Shown: positions 26,922 through 36,089, counted from the stretch's first letter. The stretch is DNA of 64,000 bases from UBA3775 sp051877895 (GCA_051877895.1 JBJEJI010000006.1:20225-84224); one strand, 5' to 3'. Translations and numbers: made by a program. Notes: generated by a model from the letters alone, not told the origin.

Positions 26922-26950
26922 GCAAAAAGCGTAGCGTTTGCGAGTTTGAC
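26922..26950 (+). repeat. 29-nt dispersed repeat, copy 1 (leader of CYTH gene)
   Basis: Begins GCAAAAAGCGTAGCG and ends GAGTTTGAC. An inverted copy with one mismatch is at 54339-54367. It begins 11 bases after a TATAAT (26905-26910), so it is probably in the transcript leader. Confidence 0.7.
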
Positions 26951-26969
26951 TCAATTTGGAGGACGTATT

Positions 26970-27464
26970 ATGGAAATTGAAAAAAAGTTTACTATTAAAA
27001 AAATTCCGGAGAATCTTGAACAATATGAATATGCGGATATGATACAGGGATATCTTCTGAGAAAACCTGTTGTAAGAGTGCGAAAAAAGAATGATGAATA
27101 TATTCTTACGTACAAATCAAAGCTTGATGATGGCAGCGGTCCAATTGTAAATATTGAAGAAGAATTTCCACTGACGGATGAGGGATTTTATCATCTTCTT
27201 AAAAAATGTGACGGAAACATAATTGTGAAAAGAAGATATTTTATACCTCTGGAGGAAAAATATAAAGGATGCTATGCCGAAAGTGGGAAGCCTCTTGTGT
27301 GTGAGCTGGATGTGTTCGATGATTATCTTAAAGGACTTGTATTTGCAGAAGTCGAATTTAGCAGTGAGGAAGAAGCAGAAGCATTTGTAATGCCTGATTG
27401 GTTTGATACAGATGTAACACATGACAAACACTATTCCAATGGATATCTGTCAGAAACAAAGTAA
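26970..27464 (+). CDS. CYTH domain protein (triphosphate tunnel metalloenzyme)
   Basis: 164 residues. The N-terminal ExExK signature (E2, E4, K6 in MEIEKKF) and the following basic strands (RKPVVRVRKKNDEYILTYKS) and acidic strands (VCELDVFDDYLKGLVFAEVEF) define the beta-barrel tunnel of CYTH enzymes. Members hydrolyse inorganic triphosphate, make cyclic nucleotides or bind polyphosphates; bacterial stand-alone forms are often triphosphatases. An ATG at 26916 is in frame, but TTGGAGG (26956-26962) clearly points to ATG 26970. The leader carries the 29-nt repeat. Confidence 0.88.
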   Translation: MEIEKKFTIKKIPENLEQYEYADMIQGYLLRKPVVRVRKKNDEYILTYKSKLDDGSGPIVNIEEEFPLTDEGFYHLLKKCDGNIIVKRRYFIPLEEKYKGCYAESGKPLVCELDVFDDYLKGLVFAEVEFSSEEEAEAFVMPDWFDTDVTHDKHYSNGYLSETK

Positions 27465-27627
27465 TTTATAAAATTATTTTTTTGGAAAAAAGAAGATAAA
27501 ATATAATCAAAGTGCTTATATTATCTAAGTAAATTCAACATATTGCTAATTAAAAAATATTTGTGATTTTTTTATAATACAAAAGGTTATTAAAATTTAC
27601 AAATACGTATGATAAAGCGAGGACAAT

Positions 27628-28551
27628 ATGTTGTTAGCAATTTGGGACCAGGATGATAATGGTCTGGATAATGTATTTGCCACTATGCTGTCAACTACAG
27701 CAGTTCACTTGCATCCCTGCAAAATCACACTGATGGAAAATTCTTCTTCCGAAACAATGTTGGGAGACATGATTTTCGGAAAGAATTATTCTCAAGTAAT
27801 GAGAGAACATACGGTTTACAGCACCGGTCGAAATATTGAAGAAACAGCGGCAAGGACAGCGGCAGACAAATATGAGAGAAGAGTCAAAAATAAATACTTT
27901 CTGGAGGTGATAGAAAATGGTTTGTATTATATTCCGCAATTGAATGAACCTAATAAATCAGCTTTCGATTATTCTTTTTATAACAAATTTTATACTTTCA
28001 TTGAGGAATCACAGAATTTATGTGACTGCACCATGGTTTGTACTGATAAAGGGCAGTGCCTTTCCTCTCCTTATATTCTGGACTTTGCAAATCTGGTTCT
28101 GGTTATTATGTCTTTATCCCATCAAAAATTTGTTGAATTTCTTGATAAATACCACTCCATTGTTCAAAAATGCCTGTTTGTTATTATGAAGCCGTTTTAT
28201 CTGGATCAGACAGAAATAAAAAAAATCTTTTTAGGTCTAAAAATCCCAGGAAACAGAATTATTATTATTCCGTGTACGGAATGTCTTGAAGCACATATCC
28301 AAAAAGGTAAAATTGTTGATTATATAAAAAATAATATTGACTGTCAAAGGGGTACCAGTGAATATTTGTTAATAAACAGAATAAAAAAAACCGTACAGAC
28401 AGTTCTGGGGAAGAACTGGGGTGGTATCAGTTATCAGGCACAACAAATCAGTTCATTACTCAACCAACGAGATTATTCAGAATTCAGGTATAAAAAACTT
28501 GAGTACAGTTTTGGTAATGATAAAGAAAATACAAAAGATTCAAATAAATAA
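27628..28551 (+). CDS. Unknown protein, possibly degenerate MinD/ParA-like NTPase
   Basis: 307 residues. The order of segments resembles MinD/ParA/TadZ: a first strand LLAIWDQDDNG where Walker A would be but without the GKT residues, a second strand HLHPCKITLMEN, a late LDFANLVLVIMSL strand, and NRIIIIPCTECLEAHIQKGKIVDYI, like the IPYD-G-l end region. The lack of Lys/Thr predicts no ATP hydrolysis. Homology is a guess from pattern, not established. ATG with GCGAGGA upstream; a TATAAT lies at 27573-27578. It ends 96 bases before secDF, whose own promoter starts right after. Confidence 0.6.
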   Translation: MLLAIWDQDDNGLDNVFATMLSTTAVHLHPCKITLMENSSSETMLGDMIFGKNYSQVMREHTVYSTGRNIEETAARTAADKYERRVKNKYFLEVIENGLYYIPQLNEPNKSAFDYSFYNKFYTFIEESQNLCDCTMVCTDKGQCLSSPYILDFANLVLVIMSLSHQKFVEFLDKYHSIVQKCLFVIMKPFYLDQTEIKKIFLGLKIPGNRIIIIPCTECLEAHIQKGKIVDYIKNNIDCQRGTSEYLLINRIKKTVQTVLGKNWGGISYQAQQISSLLNQRDYSEFRYKKLEYSFGNDKENTKDSNK

Positions 28552-28557
28552 CAGTCT

Positions 28558-28585
28558 TTGCTTTTTCTTTTATATGTGTTATAAT
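28558..28585 (+). promoter_or_regulatory. Promoter of secDF
   Basis: TTGCTT (28558-28563), a 16-bp spacer and TATAAT (28580-28585), 62 bases before the chosen secDF start. Confidence 0.6.
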
Positions 28586-28647
28586 CACATTTAGTTTGTT
28601 TTTCATAATGAGAAAAATTTAGTAATCTGAATGTGAGGTATTTACGC

Positions 28648-30933
28648 ATGAAAAATAAGACAAAGGGTATTTTACAACTTCTGGCAGTGATTTTGGTAAT
28701 TGCCGCTTTAGGAGTATATGCTTATGTCGGTGAAGTAAATGATAAGGTTCCCGGCGTAAGGGACATTGGACTCGGACTTGATTTGGATGGTGGCTTAAGC
28801 ATAACCTATGAAACTGCCGAAGAAAAACCTGATGCAGAGAAATTGTCCATGACAATATACAGAATGCAGCAGCGTGTGGAAAATTACAGTACTGAGGCAC
28901 AGGTATACCAGAGAGGTGACAATCGTATCTGTGTAGATATTCCCGGAGTTGATAATGCAGAAAAAATTCTTGAAGAACTTGGTGATTCCGGTAATGTATA
29001 TTTTATCCTTGGTGAGGGAGAAAGTGGAGTTGCCAATATTGTAAGAAATTCTGATGGTAACTTTAGTCTGACACGTTCCATGGATGAAATTATTGCTGCC
29101 GGAGACTGTATTCTTGACGGACAGGATATTCAGGGTGCAGAGGCAATGTACACTCAGTCACAGTCTGCTACAGGTGGTACATCATACTTTGTTGAATTAA
29201 AGCTTAAGAGTTCGGGTAAAGATAAGTTTTATAAAGCAACAACTGAAGTATCCCAGTACTATTATGCATCTGAAGGTTCCGATAATTATTATAAAGGTAT
29301 TTTAGCCATTGTTTATGACGGTGAAGTTATCAGTGCCCCAAGATGTGAAGAACCAATTGATAGCGATACTGCTACAATTTCAGGCGACTTCTCTTATGAA
29401 GAGGTAAGTACAGTTGCAACAACTATTCAGATCGGAGCACTTCCGCTTGAACTTCATCAGCTTCAGTACAGTATTGTAGGTGCACAGCTTGGTTCTGATG
29501 CGCTTGAAACAATTCTGCTGGCAGGAATAATTGGAATTATTTTAATTATTTTATTTATGATAATTATCTACAAGCTTCCGGGTATATGTGCAGGAATTTC
29601 TCTTATTATTTATACAGGACTTGTTATCCTTTGTCTCATAGTTTTTGATGTTACACTTACACTTCCGGGTATTGCAGGTATTATTCTTTCAATCGGTATG
29701 GCGGTAGATGGGAATATTATTATCTTTACAAGAATCAAGGAAGAATTAAGAGCAGGTAAAACAGTACGTTCTGCAATTAAGCTTGGTTATGGTAAAGCAA
29801 CATCTGCGATTATTGATGGAAACGTAACTACTCTTATTGCTGCAATCGTACTTTATGTGAGAGGCTCAGGAACAATTAAGGGCTTCGCCATTACTCTTGC
29901 AATCGGTATTGTTCTTTCTGTAATTTCTTCATTGTTAATTACAAGATTCATTATGAACATGACTTTCAATCTTGGATTTACAAAAGAAAAGCATTACGGC
30001 ATAATGAAGGAAACTAAAGTCTACAATTTTACAAAACACTGGGTTAAATATCTGATTATTTCCGGTGTGATGATTCTTGCAGGTTTTGTGGGTCTTATTG
30101 TAAATAATGCATCTACGGGAAAGATATTAAATTACGGTCTTGATTTTGTGGGCGGAACTTCTGTTGAGGTTTATTTTGACCAGACACCTCCTACAAACAG
30201 TGAGATAGAAGAGCTTTCTGCAGGTGTTCTTGGTTCAACTCCTCAGGTTGTTCAGGTTGACGGTGAAAATGCAATTATCATTAAAACCGATAATATGATT
30301 ACACAGGACAGTGAGGATTCAGCAATCGCTAAGCTTAAATCTAAGCTTTATGACATATATGGGGTAACAGATGACAAGATTCAGGTAGAAAGTATCAGTG
30401 CTTCTGTTTCTGATGAAATGAAAGCAGATGCTATCTGGGCAGTTGTTATTGCCGGTATCTGTATGCTGATTTATATCTGGATAAGATTTAAAAACCTTGC
30501 ATTTGCAACCAGCTCTGTACTTGCACTTCTCCATGACGTACTGGTTGTATTTATGATTTACTCTGTATGCAGAATAACAGTAGACAATTCATTTATTGCC
30601 TGCATGCTTACAATTGTGGGTTATTCCATTAATGCTACTATTGTTATTTTCGACAGAATTCGTGAAAATCTTAAAGCCAGAACCAAAAAGCAGACACTGG
30701 ATGATATTGTAAACCTTTCAATCAGTGAAACTCTTACAAGAAGTATTAATACTTCCGTTACAACTCTTATTGCAGTTGTAATGATTGTTATCCTTGGTGT
30801 TGATTCCATACGTGAATTCGCCATTCCGTTAATGGCCGGTATGATTTGCGGAGCATATTCCTCTGTGTGTATTGCCGGTACACTTTGGCTGTTCTTTATG
30901 AAAAGAAGTAAAAAGGATTCGGAACAGGCATAA
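28648..30933 (+). CDS. secDF: Protein translocase subunit SecDF (fused)
   Basis: 761 residues with 12 membrane segments: SecD half (1-about 450) and SecF half (about 460-761). Motifs: GLGLDLDGGLSITYE in SecD, LPGIAGIILSIGMAVDGNIIIFTRI in its membrane part, and GLDFVGGTSVEVYF at the start of SecF. SecDF uses the proton motive force to help the SecYEG channel release secreted proteins. The GTG at 28633 is in frame, but GAGGT at 28635-28639 favours ATG 28648. The periplasmic domain of SecD (about 40-270) is complete. A terminator follows. Confidence 0.96.
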   Translation: MKNKTKGILQLLAVILVIAALGVYAYVGEVNDKVPGVRDIGLGLDLDGGLSITYETAEEKPDAEKLSMTIYRMQQRVENYSTEAQVYQRGDNRICVDIPGVDNAEKILEELGDSGNVYFILGEGESGVANIVRNSDGNFSLTRSMDEIIAAGDCILDGQDIQGAEAMYTQSQSATGGTSYFVELKLKSSGKDKFYKATTEVSQYYYASEGSDNYYKGILAIVYDGEVISAPRCEEPIDSDTATISGDFSYEEVSTVATTIQIGALPLELHQLQYSIVGAQLGSDALETILLAGIIGIILIILFMIIIYKLPGICAGISLIIYTGLVILCLIVFDVTLTLPGIAGIILSIGMAVDGNIIIFTRIKEELRAGKTVRSAIKLGYGKATSAIIDGNVTTLIAAIVLYVRGSGTIKGFAITLAIGIVLSVISSLLITRFIMNMTFNLGFTKEKHYGIMKETKVYNFTKHWVKYLIISGVMILAGFVGLIVNNASTGKILNYGLDFVGGTSVEVYFDQTPPTNSEIEELSAGVLGSTPQVVQVDGENAIIIKTDNMITQDSEDSAIAKLKSKLYDIYGVTDDKIQVESISASVSDEMKADAIWAVVIAGICMLIYIWIRFKNLAFATSSVLALLHDVLVVFMIYSVCRITVDNSFIACMLTIVGYSINATIVIFDRIRENLKARTKKQTLDDIVNLSISETLTRSINTSVTTLIAVVMIVILGVDSIREFAIPLMAGMICGAYSSVCIAGTLWLFFMKRSKKDSEQA

Positions 30934-30954
30934 TAATTAATGATGAAATGAATG

Positions 30955-30987
30955 CCCCTTGTGTCCGGCGGATACAAGGGGATTTTT
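30955..30987 (+). terminator. Intrinsic terminator between secDF and recJ-thiN
   Basis: CCCCTTGTGTCC (30955-30966) pairs with GGATACAAGGGG (30970-30981) around a 3-base loop (one G-T pair), followed by ATTTTT. It ends at the recJ ribosome binding site. Confidence 0.88.
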
Positions 30988-30998
30988 AGGAGGACGCA

Positions 30999-33488
30999 GT
31001 GAAAGAAACATGGATGCTGAAAAATAAGTCGGCAGATTTTAAACATATCTGTGAAACCTTTAACGTCAGCCTTCCTATGGCAAGACTTATTGTCAATAGG
31101 GGATACTGTGAGGATGATGACATACATAATTATCTCTATCCGGATTTAAAACAGCTTCCTTCCTATACTTTGTTAAAAGATATAAACAAAGCTGTAAGCA
31201 TTATAAAAAAAGCAATTGATAATGGTTCCCATATCAGAATAATCGGAGATTATGATGTGGACGGTGTAACCTCTACTTATTTGTTGATGCAGGCACTTGA
31301 GGAATTGGGAGCATATGTATCCTACAGAATTCCGGACAGAATAGCAGATGGATACGGAATAAGTTTCGGAATGATTGATGAGGCTTTGACCGACGGAATT
31401 GATTTGATAATAACCTGTGATAATGGAATTGCTGCAGGAGCCCAGATTGAATATGCAAAACAACAGGGACTTATGGTAGTTGTAACCGATCATCATGATA
31501 TTCCGGAAGTATTGCCTCCTGCAGATTGTATTATTAATCCTAAACAGACAGATTGTGATTATCCGAATAAGGGAATTTGCGGAGCAGTTGTTGCTGCAAA
31601 ACTTTGTGAAGCTCTTTTCTCTGAATATGGATTTGGTGGTTTTATTGAAAAGCATCTGGATATTCTTGCTATGGCAACCGTATGTGACGTTATGGAACTT
31701 ACGGGAGAGAACAGGGTAATTGTTAAACTGGGACTTGAAGAAGTTAATAAGAAAACCAATATGGGATTAAAGGCATTAATTGAAGTAAACGGTCTTCAGT
31801 TTAAGAAAATATCCTGTTATCATCTTGGCTTTGTTTTAGGCCCCTGTCTGAATGCTACCGGAAGACTTGAAACAGCTGATTCCGGTGTTGAACTTTTACG
31901 CACGGACAATCCGAAAGATGCTCGGTGTCTTGCAGAACATTTAAAAGAGTTAAATGAAATTCGTAAAGATAAAACTCAAAAAGGAATTGAAAAGGCTGTT
32001 GATACCATAGAATATGGTCCCGATAAAGATGATTCCGTACTGGTTGTATATATTAGCGGATGCCATGAAAGTCTTGCCGGAATTATTGCCGGGAGAATTC
32101 GTGAAAAATACAACCGTCCAACAATTATTTTTACACAGAGTATGGCTGATGATGAGGTATTAAAGGGTTCAGGCAGAAGCACAGAGGTCTACAACATGTT
32201 TCAGGAAATCAGTAAATGCCGCAATCTGTTACTAAAATTTGGAGGCCATCCAATGGCTGCCGGGCTTAGTATACGCAGGGATAATCTGGAACAGTTCAGG
32301 AAAGAGCTTAATGAAAACTGTACTGTTGATTTATCTGCTGCAGTGAAAAAGGTTTTAATAGACATAAGAATGATTCTTTCGTATTCTGACCACCGCTTTG
32401 TAAATGAACTTGAGCTTTTGGAACCTACCGGAAACGGAAACGAAAAGCCTGTTCTGGCAGACAGTAATGTAATTGTTAAGCGCATACAAAGATTTGGTAA
32501 AGAAGCAAATTTTCTGAAAATGGATGTTACGGACAGTAACGGAGTTCCTGTAACAGTTAAAATGTTTACACGTACAGAAGATTTTATTTCTGAATTTGAA
32601 AAGGTTTATGGTCGGGAAAGTCTGAACAATACTTTTAACGGAAAAGGAAATGAAAAGGTTCATTTCATATACTATCCGGAATTAAATGAGTATAACGGAA
32701 TAACCTCGGTGCAGATTCACATTAACAGCTGGATGTTTCCTGAGGACAGTAAAAAATCGGAACAGTCAGATAAAGAAAATGACAACTTACGTAATAAAGC
32801 AAATGAAAAAAATAATTATGCACAGAAAACAAAATCCGGTAGATGTTATATCTTTGGAGCAGGCTCTCTGTCTGAACTTCCGGTAGTACCGAAAGAAGAT
32901 GACTATATTATAGCTGCTGATGGTGGCTATGAGCATGTACTCAGGCTGGGTCTTGTGCCGGATGAACTAATAGGGGATTTTGATTCACTTACGGATGCAT
33001 TTAAAGCAAAAGTACCTGATTCCACAAAAATTACCCGTTTCCCTGTTGAAAAGGATGATACCGACACGGCATTAGCCGTAAAAAAAACCATTGAAAAGGG
33101 TTATAATACTATATATCTTCTTGGATGCACCGGAGGAAATCGTATTGAACATACACTTGCCAATATCTCCCTTCTGGGTTACGGCGCAGAAAAGAATGTC
33201 AGAATCTATATGTTTGACGGAAATAGCACAATGATGGCTGTTAAAAACAAAAAAGTTGTTTTTGATGAAAAGTGCAGCGGTAATCTTTCTGTATTTGCAT
33301 TTGGTGGTGAAGCGTTTGGTGTTACTGTGAAAAATCTGAAATATACCCTTGATGATGCAGAACTGTTTCCGGAGGTGTCCTTGGGAGTCAGCAATTCATT
33401 TATAGGAAAAAAAGCAGAAATAAGTGTTAAGAAGGGCACTCTTTTGATAGTGGGAGATTATTTGCCAAAATTGATTACAATAGAATAA
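30999..33488 (+). CDS. recJ: Fusion: single-strand exonuclease RecJ + thiamine pyrophosphokinase
   Basis: 829 residues in one uninterrupted frame. RecJ part (about 1-580): DHH motifs IGDYDVDGVTS, TCDNG and VTDHHDIPE; DHHA1 motif ending KFGGHPMAAGLSI; then an OB-like part. RecJ degrades single-stranded DNA 5' to 3' in recombination and mismatch repair. A charged linker (about 581-613) leads to thiamine pyrophosphokinase (about 615-829): YIFGAGSLSE, IAADGGYEH, LIGDFDSL, EKDDTDTALA, LLGCTGGNRIEHTLANISLL; this enzyme converts thiamine to thiamine diphosphate using ATP. GTG start with AGGAGGA. The downstream convergent gene is the TPP-controlled transporter thiT, so the C-terminal assignment fits. 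Whether both halves work is untested. Confidence 0.93.
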   Translation: MKETWMLKNKSADFKHICETFNVSLPMARLIVNRGYCEDDDIHNYLYPDLKQLPSYTLLKDINKAVSIIKKAIDNGSHIRIIGDYDVDGVTSTYLLMQALEELGAYVSYRIPDRIADGYGISFGMIDEALTDGIDLIITCDNGIAAGAQIEYAKQQGLMVVVTDHHDIPEVLPPADCIINPKQTDCDYPNKGICGAVVAAKLCEALFSEYGFGGFIEKHLDILAMATVCDVMELTGENRVIVKLGLEEVNKKTNMGLKALIEVNGLQFKKISCYHLGFVLGPCLNATGRLETADSGVELLRTDNPKDARCLAEHLKELNEIRKDKTQKGIEKAVDTIEYGPDKDDSVLVVYISGCHESLAGIIAGRIREKYNRPTIIFTQSMADDEVLKGSGRSTEVYNMFQEISKCRNLLLKFGGHPMAAGLSIRRDNLEQFRKELNENCTVDLSAAVKKVLIDIRMILSYSDHRFVNELELLEPTGNGNEKPVLADSNVIVKRIQRFGKEANFLKMDVTDSNGVPVTVKMFTRTEDFISEFEKVYGRESLNNTFNGKGNEKVHFIYYPELNEYNGITSVQIHINSWMFPEDSKKSEQSDKENDNLRNKANEKNNYAQKTKSGRCYIFGAGSLSELPVVPKEDDYIIAADGGYEHVLRLGLVPDELIGDFDSLTDAFKAKVPDSTKITRFPVEKDDTDTALAVKKTIEKGYNTIYLLGCTGGNRIEHTLANISLLGYGAEKNVRIYMFDGNSTMMAVKNKKVVFDEKCSGNLSVFAFGGEAFGVTVKNLKYTLDDAELFPEVSLGVSNSFIGKKAEISVKKGTLLIVGDYLPKLITIE

Positions 33489-33499
33489 AGGCAATAAAA

Positions 33500-33540
33500 A
33501 TGCGGAATACCATGTAAGAGTATTCCGCATCGTTGTTTTT
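33500..33540. terminator. Bidirectional terminator between recJ-thiN and thiT
   Basis: A perfect 11-bp stem, ATGCGGAATAC (33500-33510) with GTATTCCGCAT (33520-33530), has T-rich sequence after it and A-rich before it. Confidence 0.88.
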
Positions 33541-33583
33541 ACTGATTTGTAATTCATGATTCCCACAGTTATATGGTGCAGCT

Positions 33584-34375
33584 TTAGGAATTAGCTTCAC
33601 GTCTGAGACGGATTAATACAGAAGCAACTCCCGGGATAAGGAGAACTACAATTGTAAGGAGCATTTCTGCACCGATAAAGCTGAAGTTATAAACGATTGG
33701 GTATATAGATGTCAGGCTCTTTGGGAAATTATCCGGCATGTAGTCCATCCAGAACATGTATCCACCGATTGAATGACTGATGCCACGAACTACGGCTCCT
33801 ACGGCATATCCAATAATCAGTCCTTTTTTACTGAGATGTTTTTCGCCTGTCTCATGGTTTTTGTCCTTCATGTTTCTGAATAATCCACTGAAGCCTAAAG
33901 CAGCAAAGGCAAAAATATAATCAAAGAAAACCTGCAGAGGACTTAAAAGCCATGGATCCTGAATTAACTGAAGAATACCGTAGGCAAGACCGCAAAGGAC
34001 ACCGGTTTTAACGCCAAAACAGTAGCCGATATAAGTAATAAAAAACATGCTGAAAAGAGTAATGCTTCCGCCGTAAGGCATTTCGAAAAGTTTGAGATTA
34101 CTGCATACATATGCCAGTGCAATACAGACTGCACAGACAACCAGCTTTTTCGTGCCGAAGGCAGTAAGACTTTTAGTTTTGTTACTCTTTTTGCCGGTAT
34201 CTTCTTTTTTATCGGCATCATCTGATGTAAGCTTTTTGGCAAGAAGAATACCGATGATTACAAGAATTACTGCAAGAATAATCATTACAATCATTCCGTT
34301 TTTAGTAAAAGCAAAATTTCCCGGATATTCTTCATTCTCATTAAGGAAAAAGCTTGTAATACTAGAAATAAACAT
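33584..34375 (-). CDS. thiT: Thiamine transporter ThiT (ECF S-component) with N-terminal extra membrane segment
   Basis: 263 residues. The last 190 or so match ThiT: six membrane segments, LFEMPYGGSITLFSMFFI (substrate loop), and GISHSIGGYMFW with conserved Trp/His. It binds thiamine and joins the shared ECF energising module (not in this window). Residues 1-75 carry one additional membrane span and a Lys-rich linker (KKEDTGKKSNKTKS), beyond the usual ThiT length (about 190). The TPP riboswitch directly upstream supports thiamine as substrate. AGGAGG 8 bases before the ATG is inside a hairpin. Confidence 0.94.
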   Translation of the reverse strand: MFISSITSFFLNENEEYPGNFAFTKNGMIVMIILAVILVIIGILLAKKLTSDDADKKEDTGKKSNKTKSLTAFGTKKLVVCAVCIALAYVCSNLKLFEMPYGGSITLFSMFFITYIGYCFGVKTGVLCGLAYGILQLIQDPWLLSPLQVFFDYIFAFAALGFSGLFRNMKDKNHETGEKHLSKKGLIIGYAVGAVVRGISHSIGGYMFWMDYMPDNFPKSLTSIYPIVYNFSFIGAEMLLTIVVLLIPGVASVLIRLRREANS

Positions 34376-34407
34376 AAAAAAACCTCCTGAAGCTTTTGCC
34401 TGGAGGG
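34376..34407 (-). promoter_or_regulatory. Expression-platform hairpin covering the thiT ribosome binding site
   Basis: Reading minus, CCTCC plus AGGC (34398-34406) pairs with GCTT and GGAGG (34383-34394 region, CA bulge), followed by seven T ending at the start codon. It can act as a terminator or by hiding the AGGAGG. Confidence 0.7.
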
Positions 34408-34462
34408 GAACTTAAAGGGAATTGTTACGAAAGCTTAACCGGTATTTGTTTCGTAATATTAA

Positions 34463-34542
34463 CCTGCTTCCTTACGCCGGTATTAACCGGATCAAGTAAT
34501 AAGGGTCAGTGAATTCACTTCTCAGCATAAGCGCCCCTAGCA
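34463..34542 (-). ncRNA. TPP riboswitch (THI element) of thiT
   Basis: Reading minus, the conserved parts appear in order: CTAGGGGCGC, CTGAGA, GACCCTTATTACTTGATC, CGGTTAATACCGGCGTAAGG and AAGCAG. These are the pyrimidine- and pyrophosphate-sensing helices of the thiamine diphosphate aptamer. High TPP is expected to turn off thiT through the downstream hairpin. Confidence 0.95.
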
Positions 34543-34574
34543 AATATTATGTTATGCGGTTTCCCGCAGAGACA

Positions 34575-34603
34575 ATCTTATTACAAATTCTTTATAAAGT
34601 CAA
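34575..34603 (-). promoter_or_regulatory. Promoter of thiT
   Basis: Reading minus: TTGACT (34598-34603), 17-bp spacer, TAAGAT (34575-34580), directly upstream of the aptamer. With the riboswitch it fills the 350-base gap between thiT and pyrC; the part after 34603 is the AT-rich leader of pyrC, with a TATAAT at 34660-34665. Confidence 0.8.
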
Positions 34604-34725
34604 CATAAAAATAAAAGAACGTGTATTGTTGTGTTACAAAAGTATTGCATAATTCATCTTATAATTGTAAAATACTGAGATGGAGGTTGTAATAAAAGGT
34701 AATAAATCGAAAAACGGAGGTTTGT

Positions 34726-36024
34726 ATGAGATTATTCATAAAAAACGGACTGGTAGTTGATCCGGCAAACCATATCAATGATGTCAGAAATATTTTGATT
34801 GAAGACGGTATCATTGTTAATAACAATGCTGATGTGAATGAAGCTGCCGACAAAACCATTGACGCAGAAGGTCTTGTTGTAATGCCTGGCTTTGTAGATT
34901 TGCATGTTCATTTCCGCGATCCGGGGTTTACTCATAAAGAAACAATAGAAACCGGTTCCATGGCGGCTGCCCACGGCGGAGTTACTTCGGTCTGTACCAT
35001 GCCGAATACAAAGCCGGCAACGGATTGTGGAGAAGTAGTATCGTATGTTATAAATGAAGGAAAAAAATACGGCTATACCAACATTTTCCCTGTTGGAGCC
35101 ATAACAGTAGGTCAGGAAGGCAAAGTTCTTACTGATTTTAAAGAAATGAAAGAAGCGGGAGCGGTTGCGTTATCTGAAGACGGAAAATCAGTAATGGATA
35201 TATTCCTGTATAAAGAGGCTATGAAAAATGCCGCTGAAAATAATCTCCCTGTAATGGCTCATTGTGAAGACAGAAATCTTGTTAAAGGTGGTGTAATAAA
35301 TGCCGGAGCAAAGCAGGAAGAACTTGGTTTGCCCGGAATTACAAACAGCGTTGAGGATGTAATTACTGCACGAGATATTTTCCTTGCAGGAGAAGCAGGA
35401 GCAGCACTTCATTTATGCCATTGCTCTACAAAGGGGGCAGTATGGCTTGTCAGAATGGCAAAACAAATGGGAATGAAGGTTACTGCTGAGGTTTGTCCTC
35501 ATCATTTCATTCTTTGCGATGAAGATATTCCATGTGATGATTCCATGTATAAAATGAATCCTCCTCTTCGTTCCAGAGAAGATAAAGAGGCTCTGATTGA
35601 GGGCCTTAAAGATGGAACAATGGAAGTAATTTCCACAGATCATGCACCTCACAGTGCTGAAGAAAAGCAGAAAGGCTTTTCCGGTTCTCCATTCGGAATC
35701 GTTGGATTGGAAACATCTTTTGCCTTAAGTTATACAGAACTTGTTGAAACCGGTATACTGACGCTGTCAGAGCTTGTTGAAAAAATGAGTGTAAACCCAT
35801 CCGGAATCATTGGAATAGACAGAGGTAATCTTGGAGTAGGAAAAACTGCGGATATTTGTATTGCCGATATCAGCAATGAATATGAAATCAATCCAAACGA
35901 TTTTTATTCCATGGGCACAAATATGCCTTATGCAGGAAGAAAGGTTAAAGGAAAAATTCTTCATACTGTTCTTGGTGGCAGAGTAGTACTTGAAGACGGA
36001 TTGATTGTACTTCCGGAAGAATAA
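34726..36024 (+). CDS. pyrC: Dihydroorotase
   Basis: 432 residues, type I dihydroorotase of the amidohydrolase fold. Zinc-site and substrate motifs: DLHVHFRDPGFTHKE (about 57-71), CHCSTKGAV, and the catalytic STDHAPHSAEEK (about 304-315). It closes carbamoyl aspartate to dihydroorotate in pyrimidine synthesis. ATG start with CGGAGG. 65 bases before pyrF, so the two form a pyrimidine operon. Confidence 0.96.
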   Translation: MRLFIKNGLVVDPANHINDVRNILIEDGIIVNNNADVNEAADKTIDAEGLVVMPGFVDLHVHFRDPGFTHKETIETGSMAAAHGGVTSVCTMPNTKPATDCGEVVSYVINEGKKYGYTNIFPVGAITVGQEGKVLTDFKEMKEAGAVALSEDGKSVMDIFLYKEAMKNAAENNLPVMAHCEDRNLVKGGVINAGAKQEELGLPGITNSVEDVITARDIFLAGEAGAALHLCHCSTKGAVWLVRMAKQMGMKVTAEVCPHHFILCDEDIPCDDSMYKMNPPLRSREDKEALIEGLKDGTMEVISTDHAPHSAEEKQKGFSGSPFGIVGLETSFALSYTELVETGILTLSELVEKMSVNPSGIIGIDRGNLGVGKTADICIADISNEYEINPNDFYSMGTNMPYAGRKVKGKILHTVLGGRVVLEDGLIVLPEE

Positions 36025-36089
36025 AAAATAATGTTTGATATAAATATTAAAAATCTGAAAAGAATACGAAAATAAACGGAGGAAAATAA

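Noticed and set aside
26916..26969. Longer N-terminus of CYTH protein
   Set aside because: It would include the 29-nt repeat and has no ribosome binding site; ExExK signature starts right at ATG 26970.
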